Source of the DNA: Caenorhabditis elegans
Lineage: Eukaryota; Nematoda; Chromadorea; Rhabditida; Rhabditidae
Reading direction: 5' to 3'
Assembly: GCF_000002985.6 (NCBI RefSeq)
Contig: NC_003284.9
Span: 7,998,001 to 8,062,000, forward strand
DNA: 64,000 nt
In this document: one piece after another, positions 39,190-49,527 of the stretch
Numbering within the stretch: the stretch's first letter is position 1
How the letters are laid out: each line of letters starts with the position of its first letter
Made by a program: the position numbers and the translations under genes
The notes under the pieces: generated by a model
What the model was told of the DNA's origin: nothing
Seen by the model: only the letters and a program-made list of their open reading frames with translations
Databases searched by the model: none

Positions 39190-39490
39190 AAGATGGCGAC
39201 GCGAATCCTTTAATTGTCATCACTTCGCTCGGAGAACGAGTTAAGAAGAGGTCGTGCCGTGAGGCTCGACATTATTTCGTTGTTTTTGTTTAAGGTTTTT
39301 TGGAGACTTTGGTGTCTCATATTGTGTTTTACACTGTGTTTTAATGTCTTTTGGAGTCAATCTTCACACTTTTGGTCTCAATAAAAGACGTGAGTGAGAT
39401 ATAAAACCTGTGTGTTTGTTCTTTTCTTCTAGTTTTCAGGTATATTTTTGTCTTATTATCCAGGTATTGATTAGTCAATTCCTGACCACA
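39190..39490 (+). mobile_element. LTR-like repeat remnant, copy 2, upstream of tRNA-Pro
   Basis: It shares ordered landmarks with 36730-37090: GGCGACGCGAATCC, GCCGTGAGGCTCG, TTTAAGG, AATAAA (39380-39385), TTTTCAGG and TCAATTCCTGACC. Its right end lies about 16 bp before the tRNA-Pro gene. Retrotransposons of the Ty3 and Ty1 kinds insert next to RNA polymerase III start sites, so a solo LTR here is a reasonable reading, though the ends and a target duplication are not proven. Confidence 0.42.
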
Positions 39491-39506
39491 GTGATTTACT
39501 GGAATC

Positions 39507-39578
39507 GGTCGGATGGCCTAGAGGTAAGGCGCTTGCTTAGGGTGCAAGAGATCCCGGGTTCGATCCCCGGTTCGACCC
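39507..39578 (+). tRNA. tRNA-Pro (AGG)
   Basis: A 72-nt cloverleaf. The acceptor stem GGTCGGA pairs with TTCGACC (one G-U), with discriminator C. The anticodon stem CTTGC/GCAAG holds loop TTAGGGT, giving anticodon AGG. The T arm carries GGTTCGATCCCC (box B). No intron. It reads proline CCN codons. A T-rich stretch follows within 20 bp, suitable as a polymerase III terminator. Confidence 0.96.
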
Positions 39579-40151
39579 ACAAATTTTAAAAAAAATTTTA
39601 ACTTACAATTAATTTATGAGTGGCTTTTATCAGACAAATGCAATCGCAAAATTTATACAAAAATGTCTGGAATCTTCCCCAAAAGTCGAAGAGTAGTGAG
39701 TCAAGTCCACCAGGTAGATCAGAAACAAATTTCGTGAAAAAACTCGATTTTTTCCATAAACGTGTGTTTTTTAAATTTTGGAAAATACCAAAAACTATGC
39801 TATTTTTAAGTGCGGACGTTCTTCTCCCAGTGAGGTCCAGTGGTTAGGGTACTTTCTCTGTGCGATCCATGTATTTTTTTGTATTATCTTTTTTGCATTT
39901 CCTGATATGAGCAATTTGAAAAATGTGAAGCAAATATTTTTCAGATAACGATAGATCATGAAGAATTTTGTTTTAGGATAGTTAAGCTTCTAAAACAAAA
40001 CTACTTTATTCGAATACGCAATCCCATGAATCAACGCGTTAAATCAATGTTAACTTTGAGCGTTTTTTTCATTAAATATAACAATACACGAAGTAACTAA
40101 GAACATTAACACACTTTTGCAGAACAGCTTTGATCGAAGAAGGGCAATCAC

Positions 40152-40373
40152 TTATGGATCCATTCCTCCTTTTTTCTTCAGGTTTTCCTCGAAACGCTGT
40201 GCAGGACTGGATGTAGAAGATGTAGAATAGTATTTGGAGTCCTAAAAAATTGTACTCCATGAGTGATAAAATCAAACCCTTACCGTTGAACTTGAATGAG
40301 TGTTTTTCTCTTGATCTGGTTTAGTTATACGTTTTGAATCCTTGAAATCGGGTGACTTGGTAAAACCGAACAT
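40152..40373 (-). CDS. 59-aa protein, two exons, unknown function
   Basis: Model: complement(join(40152..40241, 40284..40373)). Both exons are 90 nt and are split by a 42-nt intron with GTAAGG and TTTTTTAG ends, in phase 0. The protein begins MFGFTKSPDFKDSKRITKPD and ends AQRFEENLKKKGGMDP. It is hydrophilic, rich in Ser, Thr and Lys, with no membrane segment or signal peptide. I do not recognise the family. The splice signals, the exact frame and the non-AT-driven composition make a real small gene likely; it may have further 5' non-coding exons. Confidence 0.62.
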
Positions 40374-41169
40374 GATGTCAAAAGAATCGAATCTTTGAAC
40401 GGCACAGATCAGAAAGCATCCAGAAAAAAATTGAAGTAGATTTTATGTAGCATTTTTTTGAAAATAAAAAACTGTGAATTCAATTAACTTATATATATAC
40501 AGGTTTATTATATACAGGTTTATTCAAATCCCGACAAAACAGTCTCAGTGAGAATAACAACTATGAAAAAGTTGAGGGTCTCATTTCAACAAGTTGATAA
40601 TTACTATTTTTTGTAGAAGTTGGAATATGTTTTTCCTGACAATGAAACCAAATATTTTCAAGAAATTTTCAAAACAAGCAAGGTGGGTATAGACAATATT
40701 CAATTTGCTTTAATTTATAGTTTCCAAAGTTTTGGAAATTTGTGCACGTTAAATCTGAGTGAAGATCTATAAATCATGTTTCACAAGTTTATTTATTTTT
40801 CAGGATTTTTGTCTCGTTTTGGATTTCAGATTATTGTAAACATGTCTATGTTCCACTTTCATTCATTCATATTCTTGAAACAAATCCTTAATGTTTCAGA
40901 GACAATGAGGACTGTTTTCTGTGCATACTGGAAGACTTTGGAGACAATCTCACCAGTCATATATCCTCCAGAGGGACAATCCTCCTAGCCGTAATTGCGG
41001 GCTCTTTTGCCACAGCCACCTGTCCACATCATCCCGATCTCCTCAAAAATTCCTCATCGAACAGGGGAGAAAGATACATGCAATAATGTCCCAGTTGTAT
41101 GATATTTCAGGCAAACAATGTTTGACAAAAAAATAGTAAAACCAAAAGAAATTACGTTGTAATGCAAAA

Positions 41170-43326
41170 TTGAGTAGTGATGGTAGAAAAAAGAGAACAT
41201 TTTGAATCATCACAAAATTCAATTTTCCATTTGTATTACACTATAGAGAAGCGGGGACATGGAGCAAAAACCCATTTTTTTCACATTTCTTTCTTGAATG
41301 CTCGTGTTTCAAACGTATATTGTACGGTTTTTCAAAACAGTTAAAAAATATAAAAGAAACCAGATCCTCGCATGTGTTCATTTATACTGTGAGCGTAACA
41401 TGAATAATTAGCTTTCATTTAGTGAAATAGTGTCCCAACATTTGAACAGGGGTATTTTGCAATATAAATTAAATACATGGCAATTTTGAATTTGAGAAAA
41501 CAAACAAGGTAATGATTTAGACAAGATCGATATAAACAAATATGATCTATTTGAAATCCAAAACAATCTTTGATAATTTGAATGAAATTAGAAGATTTCC
41601 GATTGAAGTTTGGAGTCAAAAAACAGTAGTAGTAAAACATTTGGGGAGCCGTTGTATTCAATTTGAGTATATTTTGGTTATAATTTTTGAAATTTCACTA
41701 ATTCTGAAACGAAAAAAACCTTGCTCATGACCATCCTATGCTCGCCATTATCTTTTATCTTTAAAACTCTGTTACTGTTCTCTAGTATCTAAATTGATAG
41801 TGTCCATTATATCTCATGTTGGGGCTACAATCTACGTCATCAATGCGTTGTTCTCCTCTCCCAACCTCTCTGGATAGTTTTTAGTGCTCCTTGGCTGCGC
41901 AAACGGACCAAACGGTCCGTCCCACTTTGCCCTCTCATTCTACCGTAATCCCTCTTGCTCATCTTCTCTTCTTCTTGCCTCTCTTCGGTAGATTTTTCTC
42001 TGCGACTCATGACAACTGCGCTCTATCGCCACGCCTCCTCTTTGACCTACGTACACGGCCCACCCATATTTTATACGGTACGAAAAGGCAATCAATCGAC
42101 CTCCCACTTATTGCTCTGTTTGTAGATGTGCAATGTAGATGAAGTCCGACTTTTTCTTCAAAACGCTTTTCTTTGTTGAATGTGTAATTTGGCCCTGTGT
42201 AGTGAAGCATCTTGAAAACTGTATTTTGTTCAAATTTCGAGAGTTACTAAAAACTTGAACATCAAACAAAAATTTAAATTTTCGGAGTTACAACAGCAAA
42301 ATCTTAGCTTTGACTAAAAAATTAAAGCCCAATTTATGTTTGTTTTTTGAGATTCAAGATCTCTAAAGACTCATTTCCCAAAATCTATCTCAATTCTCAT
42401 CTCAATCAATGAGATTTCCCAGAAATCTGAAAAAATAGTGGATTGCGCACCTGGTTACGTCTTTGAGATAGAGAGGGAGAATGGTCTCATTTGTTGGCAG
42501 AACGCTCGTCATGTTCTGTCGTTGTTCCACTATTCGCTTCTTTCCTTTCAGCTAAAATGAGTTTTGATTGGCTGTGTTAAAACATACTTATCATCTGTTA
42601 AAAGCATACCGAATAAATTTTATTATCAATTCTCATTGTTAAAGAAACACTACAATAACTTGACTAATCTGAAAATTTTTTTTGCTATTCTTCTAAAATG
42701 TTTTCTTAAATCATATTAACCGTTGAATTTTCATGTATGTTGTTATAATAATCCTCGATTTAATTCAGTTTGACGAAAATGAACTTTGTTAACTAAACAC
42801 GAGCAATTTCAATATAAGCAACAAAAATTAGCATTACAGTTTTCAGTAAACACCATTTGGAAATAATCATTGCTCCACTAAGTATCCTGATCCTTGCACA
42901 CTGATAAAAAATGTACGACATACTTTAAACTACAAGATTTGGATTTTGATTATGATTTTGTTCGTTTTTAATTAGATTGTTTCAAAAAAGTTTAATTTAA
43001 TTTAAAGCTTAAGTTTATCGTTAGAATTTTCTCGCAATCAAATAGTTTTCTTCATTATTTTTTATTTAAAACATTCTTACTTAAATTTTTTTTTAAATCG
43101 TGTAGTTTTCTCTTCTCCACCACTATTTTCAAACGCCCGCGAATACCCCTGTAAGACCACACACGACGAAAACCTCTTGTTCCTCACTGTCTGTGTCCAC
43201 TATTTTTGCTATTCTAACGTGTCTGCGTCCTCCATCGTTAGAAAGTTTTGTAGTGAATTCAAATGCTTGTAATTTGCTTTTATAACAGAATACAATGAAC
43301 CGTTTTGTTGCAGGGTCCCACCAGAA
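41170..43326. other. gene-free DNA and promoter of the 417-aa protein gene
   Basis: No exon supported on either strand. CT-rich and GC-richer blocks at 41840-42060, 42450-42550 (GAGATAGAGAGGGAGA) and 43110-43210 look like promoter or enhancer DNA. A TTGTTGCAG acceptor at 43314 lies 12 bases before the ATG at 43327, in a position typical for a trans-splice site. Confidence 0.45.
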
Positions 43327-45684
43327 ATGCAGGTTGAAGCAAATTCTGAGAGAAGAGTGAAAATATTGGGGATTGATAGGAGCGAAAACAGTCCAGTCTT
43401 AACGTAAGTTACAGTACATCAATTATAAAAAAGAAAAATAAAAATTTCAGTTACATGGAAACAGAAGATGACCCTAATTTTCGGAATTCAAAATTGGCTG
43501 CAGCCCCTCACACAGTGCACATGATGGATTCGGGATTCTTGGTAATTGTTATCTCAGTAGATGAATTTCTCATTTGAAATTATAGGCAATCAACAGACAA
43601 TGCCTTGTCAAAGGGAAAGCTATTCTTGCACGAGAGCCAAAAAGTTCCAACGAACACATGATTGATGATTTACCGAAGCATGCACATGATCAGCACACTC
43701 TTTCCATTCTGCGAGATTTCATCGATCAACTGAAACTTCACAACGTCTACGAGATCAACTTCTACGATCCGGTTAGTTATCAGGATTTTTTAGATACTGA
43801 ACGATCAAAATAAATTGAACACAATACTTGACAGCTGACATCTTAGGCTTTAATAATCTGTAATTTGGTTTCAGCAAAAAATTCCTCGTGAGTCTGAAAA
43901 TTTTCATTTCAAAATTAAGTGCTGAGTGTTAACCAATAAATACACTGAATTTAGTGCTAAATTTCCAGATGAAAATTTGGATGTTCTGCCTGAAGATAAC
44001 AAATTCTGAAAGCCGAAAATGTCAGCTGCCAAATATTTTGATCAAATAATTTTGATTTCTCCGTAAAGTTAGAACATTTTCCAATAAGTTTATAATATAG
44101 TGGTTTTACAAGTTTGGTGCTCAATCCCCAACCCCCCCCCCCCCCCCCCAATCGCCAGAAATCGCTAGAATACGCGTTGCCAATTATCCTTCAATTCTAA
44201 TAGCATTAATTAAAGAAAAATTTCAGTTGGACTCTAGTGGCAAACTTGCCGTCATCCCAATGCTTATTGCTTTATGGAAATGCATGCTTGCCTCAGAAAC
44301 TGATATATGTAAGCACTCTCACTATAAAATCTATTTTTTAATAAGTGATTTCAGGCGATCAAGAAGTATTAAAGTCGATTATGAACTCTGTAATCGCCAA
44401 GTTCGAGCTGCAAATTCCATGCAAAAATGCAGTGATTGATGCTACTCTTTCTGGAAGTCGAGAAGAAGTGCACATTATTGCAGAAGACGGAAGTTTAGAA
44501 AACTCAAAGTAAGAAAACATGAAAATAAACTTACCAAAACAAGTTTTTTTTTAGCGGGACAACGGAGCATTTCAACAAAAAACACGACCTCGTATTTGTG
44601 AAAACGGATTTGCACCCAGAAGATTTCACACCACAAATGTTTCCCTCTCAAGCTAAAGCTAAGCTTCTTCGAGATGCGTTCAACAATGAGGAAGACGAGG
44701 ATACGTTTCCCGATATTCTAGTTCCAGCATATATGACGGCTCATTCCAAGAACCGTGTGCGACAAGAAGATTATACTTGTCTTGAAGTAGAGTTTGATAG
44801 CCAAGTTGCTCTTGAAAAACTAATGAACGAACATGAGCAAGTAGAAGGTTTCGAAGTTCAACAAGGAGGAATCTTAGTGGCGTTGAAGAAAGACTCATTT
44901 TTCGACGACGAGCTGATTGAAAAAATTGCTGTGAGTTATCATATTATTTGTTATTTTCACATTAATTGTATGTTTGATAAAACATTATTCACCAAAATCT
45001 TCTGTAGTCACATTGTGTTTACCTCTAGATAAACCAATTGCATCTACAAAATTGCATGTAGCACATTTGATCGTTATGCTTGCACGCAAACGTTTTTCAT
45101 TAAAACTCTGATCACTTGCTGTATATTCGATTATTTATTTTCATTAACTAAAATCAAAACGCATGAGTTCATTTGATCGTTATGATGCACGGAAATTAAA
45201 ACGTATCTTTAAAAAGTATTTTAATCAATTTAGAGATTTCTCAACTAGGCAAATTAAATGTAATTTTATGTTCACCAATAGATCTCCAGCAACCTCACAA
45301 CAAACTCACCACAATTTTTCAATTTCACTAAAAATATAAAATCCAAAATGCATATTTGATCGAATGCCTGCACGTTTGACGTATATAAATTTTCAGATAG
45401 CTATTGCTACTGAATCAAGGCAATCAGTGTCTTCAGTGTCATTTGACCTTCTCAAATTAGGCCCAGGAGCTTCGCTTGTCACACTTGCCAATTCTCGGCG
45501 GTTTGAGCCAGAGTGCCGTGTTGTGCTTCAAATTGAAGTTAAACCCGTTAGCCCCGGTGAAACCTCGTCCGAAGGCATATCAGATGAGCATCATTATGAA
45601 GAATATGATGAAGATGACATTATGGAAGAAGAAGAAGCTCCAAGTGCTCGACAAGATGACACGTATGATGAGGATGAAGAGTGA
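43327..45684 (+). CDS. 417-aa protein with acidic tail, family not recognised
   Basis: Model: join(43327..43403, 43451..43541, 43586..43771, 44227..44308, 44355..44508, 44555..44930, 45397..45684), 418 codons including the stop, all phases consistent. It begins MQVEANSERRVKILGIDRSE. The middle is globular in composition (LRDFIDQLKLHNVYEINFYD, then VIPMLIALWKCMLASE). The last 40 residues are strongly acidic (EEYDEDDIMEEEEA, ending DEDEE), a tail common in nuclear and chromatin- or chaperone-type proteins. No signal peptide or membrane span is clear. I cannot place it in a family; its cytoplasmic or nuclear location is inferred only from composition. Intron 3 carries an 18-base poly-C tract; the last intron and the DNA beyond carry the TTTGATCG/GCACG motif cluster. 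Confidence 0.85.
44132..44149. repeat. poly-C tract, 18 bases
   Basis: An uninterrupted run of 18 C in the intron between 43772 and 44226. It is G-rich on the strand opposite to the mRNA sense. Confidence 0.9.
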
Positions 45685-47394
45685 TAATGAGTTTCCTGCA
45701 TTTTTCAAAGTATTTCCAAAATGTTTTCAAAACATTTTAACATTTTATAGAACTATTTAAATATTGTTTAATTTATTGCACGATTTGAGCGCATCTCCTT
45801 CTCATTTCTTTTTTCTTTTCAAAACCTTAGATTTTTCTGATTCTCTTTATTTAGAGAGTTGTGTCATTGTAACAGTCTGTAAATTAAAAAAAAATTCTCA
45901 AAGAAGATATTTTTTTAAGTTATAGCCTGTATGAAAATGATACAATTCGTCAAGACTTTTCAATAATTCCAACTTTTTAGGTGTTTTTCAAAATTAATGA
46001 TCCTTATTGTTTTAATCCTTGAATTCTTGCACGATTTGATCGCAACCCATGTTTTGTAACATGCAGCATACAATCATTTTCTATTTTTTTACAGTACTCA
46101 GCGCAATACTACTTATCTATGACACATTTTTCAAATCGAATCTCAATCCCCCTTTTCAGTTCACTTGTTTTTCTTACAGTATCTATTGTAATTAACGCCA
46201 TGTGTCACAAATCTATATTTTGTAAACGAGTTATCTCGCGACTGCCTTTTCCACATTGCCAAATCTTGAAATTGTCACATTTTTCCACTGGTCGAACATT
46301 TCTCTCATATCTGTCTATCATTGCCAAATGTACCCCCATTTCCCATATCAATCAATCAAATATATTGCCTGCTCAGAATAAAATATTTGCAATCAAACAG
46401 TTCTCTTAACGTCTAAAAATCAAATTTCACATTTTATGATTTCAAAATAAAAAACATGCCACGTAATGGGACAATTTTGAAAAAAAAAATTGAGAAAAAC
46501 TACAAGTGACAAAAGTGAAATTTTTTCAATATTGAACTCTGTTGTGCAATATTCATCGCGCTTGGTCTAAAAAAGATAGATAATCTTGAGAACTAAACGG
46601 GACCATTTTCACACTTTCAGGTTTTGACATAATAGTTATCTAAGCCTAAAAATGCAATTAACTCCACGATTTGAAAAATTGGAAATGTTTTTTTTTCGAG
46701 GACGGCTACTTCAAATGTACCAAATCTTTAAAAGTTTAATCATGTGATTACAATGACCAATCTTTAAACATGAAAAAGTTAGAATCACATCCAATTCTGC
46801 ATTAAGTGTAATGTCTAATGAGAAAAAGTTTGGTTCCTTCCCATACTTTTGGCATACCCTGAAACAGTCCTCAAAATTTGTTATGGTTAACTGCTACATG
46901 CCATCAAAATATGATACATGATCAGCATCACATTTTACCATATAATATCTAATATCCAAAAAATATAAAGGCTGCAAATTTTTTTTCGAGTGCACTTGTT
47001 CTCTAATTCTACAATTTTTGCAAAATTTTTGGTAGAACCACAACTACGGATACCTATCGCAGCAGGGGTTCTGGAATATTGTAGAAAAGTTGCATAACTC
47101 GAGGATGTACATTGTTAATAACTATTTATTATGTTGATAAATTTTATTTGAAAGAAGAATTTAAATATTTTTAAACCCCTTTCTGAATGGTTTCATTTCT
47201 GTTTCATCTAACTTTTTCAATATTTCATCTTCTCAAATGAGAACACGAAACCATTAGGTTTGCGAACCGATTTTACTTGCCAATTCTTTCACGTCAATTC
47301 GTTGAAAAACGGAAGACGCCGCGAGCGTTCTCCTTTCATATAATAGATAAGTAGGTGAAAGTTTTCTATCATCATCTAATTTTTTCACTGTGCC
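45685..47394. other. intergenic DNA
   Basis: No exon seen. The first few hundred bases are the 3' UTR of the 417-aa protein gene. A GC-richer stretch at 47270-47340 (ACGCCGCGAGCG) just upstream of the next start is probably its promoter. Confidence 0.45.
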
Positions 47395-49416
47395 ATGTTC
47401 GGCCCGTTTGTCTCGGCGGGAAACAAGATCGCAATAACCAATTTTACAAAACTAGAGGAAGAGGCGGGATTGAGGACTAGGAAGAGAACATTTAAAAGAA
47501 TTAGTGTATATCTAATTTTACATAAAATTCAAGTGTTCTGCTCCGAATATAATGTTCTACAATCTTACCTATTTGATGAATGCGTTGTGAGTTTTTGAGA
47601 ATTATCTCTTATTAAACTTGCATTACAAATATTCAGAAGCAAAATCGTTGTGTTACTTAAAGGAACTTTAACAGGTCCATTTTACTTTGTTTCTTCGATT
47701 AATTTTGCTTTAATACTGTTTTCAAAAACTTTTGCAATACAGTTAGTGGGTACAAGACTACTAGGTAATGCTATACTACATTCAGATAAATTTATCATCT
47801 TTTAATTTCTATATTTTTTACTACCTCAAAGAGCAGAACGTTTTAGTGGATATACATCAACATTTTGTTAAAATAAATAAAGAAAAACACTTTAGATCTT
47901 GTTTAAAAAAATTATATAAATGAGCTTTAGTAAACTATATAAACATTCATTAAGGTGAAGCGAGATAAATATTGCCATAGTTGTTACAGAAATGTTGTTT
48001 TCCTGAACCTAATTTTTCTAAAAAGTTCTGCGGGTCTTTAAATTGAATCTGTAAATCTGTGATGTGTAAACTTTAATATGTATTTTGCAAAATACATAGG
48101 ATCGGCCAAATCGCCTCAAATCCGAATTTCATAAAGAGACCCCCTGAACAATTTTAAAAAGTTTAATGAGGATTGCATATTCTGGTGAGAGAAGACAAAA
48201 TCTAGCTTACAGCTAAGAAGAATCCATTCAAAAGGGTATCATTACACTTGGGCACGATTTGAAACTAGTCGATAAAAAAGAAGTTATGACTATTGGCCGC
48301 CATTGACCAACATTTTCAAAACATTTTTTGTTAAATCTCATTATGGAATGTGTTTTTTTTTCAGCCCGTACCAAAGACTAGGAAACGAGTCCCGACGAGC
48401 AAGATCACTTCCCGAGCATCCAGATGAGCGGCACTATGTGCTTTGTAAAGTTCTGAAAAATGGAGGGTTTGTGCCGCTACCAGCATCAAGTGCTGCGTAT
48501 TTTAAATTAGCTAAAAAGGAGGAACTAAGAATAGATGCATTTGAAAATATGAGTGAGTGATTTTCATCCACAAATATTTTCCATATTTTGTTTTTCAGAG
48601 GATATCCATTTTCTCCACGAAAAACAAACTTGGTTTTTTGACAAGCTGGATGTCAATTTCGGCAAAGAACTTCTCTACTGGAATGGTCCTCACATTGGAC
48701 AGTTTCTAATTATCCGAAACAACTTCAGCTATACGATTTGTTATGTTTGCCAGATGGAAGACCTCATGGTAATCAGGGAAAGAAAAATAATATTTGACAT
48801 TAGTAAGCCGGAAAATGGATTTCGCTTTTCTCCTATTGAGAAACCTAAAAGGTGAGAAACTTTGCGTTAACAATTTTAAGTTGAATGTTTAAAATATCTT
48901 TTTTTTTGAAATTTTGAATTAAAAGATTACTGTTTTCAAGTAACATTCAGGATAACTAAAATCTTTCAAGCGAATTTTTGCTATCACATAAATATTTTGT
49001 AAGATTATTTTTTTAAGAGGAAAATCGTATAATTAAACAGAGTATTCCTCAACAAGACTTATGAAAATCATTTGGACATCTAGTTGTCCAAAACAGACAT
49101 ACCAACTAGACTCTTTTATAGTACAAAATTTCAATTTTTGGACGGGAAAATTTAAAAAAAAACGGAAGAAAAATAGGCGCCTATTTGGATATGCCGTTCT
49201 AATTGTCTATATTTGGAAGTTTTGGTTTTACTACATAGTAAGAATAGGGCGTCCTAGAGTTCAACGGCACTTGCATGCTTTTTGGAAAACATTTTAAATT
49301 AAAATGTATTTCCTTTCAGGGACCTTTGTGAGCTTATAATGTATTGGACCAACAAGAAAAATGTTTTCTTGGGAGCAACATTGACACGAGGAATTACATA
49401 TCGAGGACACTGGTAG
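47395..49416 (+). CDS. 182-aa protein with a divergent SH2-like domain
   Basis: Model: join(47395..47405, 48365..48552, 48599..48851, 49320..49416). Exons 2-4 are certain by phase and splice signals. The 11-nt first exon (ATG TTC GGC CC, donor GTTTGT) is the only nearby ATG that gives the needed phase 2, and is less sure. From W78 the order of features follows SH2: TWFFDKL (start, W-[FY]-x-x), a helix with KELLYW, GQFLIIRN (compare G-x-FLVR-x-S), RKIIFD, GFRFSP, then RDLCELIMYW and a final L-x-L. SH2 domains bind phosphotyrosine peptides in cytoplasmic signalling, but here the FLVR arginine is one position late (FLIIR), so binding is uncertain. The first 66 residues have no recognised domain. 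AATAAA lies at 49522-49527. Confidence 0.7.
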
Positions 49417-49521
49417 ATTATACGAATTGTTGCACATTTTCTGAAAGTAAAGTACAATTGTTTTCACATATCGTGTTCGTTAATAATGGGTTGATTTAAA
49501 TTAAATATCATGTTATGTTTT

Positions 49522-49527
49522 AATAAA
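49522..49527 (+). terminator. poly(A) signal AATAAA of the SH2-like gene
   Basis: A canonical AATAAA about 105 nt after the stop codon of the SH2-like gene. Confidence 0.6.

Noticed and set aside
40904..41093. Resemblance of DNEDCFLCILEDFGD to a caspase segment
   Set aside because: The catalytic SHG and QAC motifs are absent and the match is too short.
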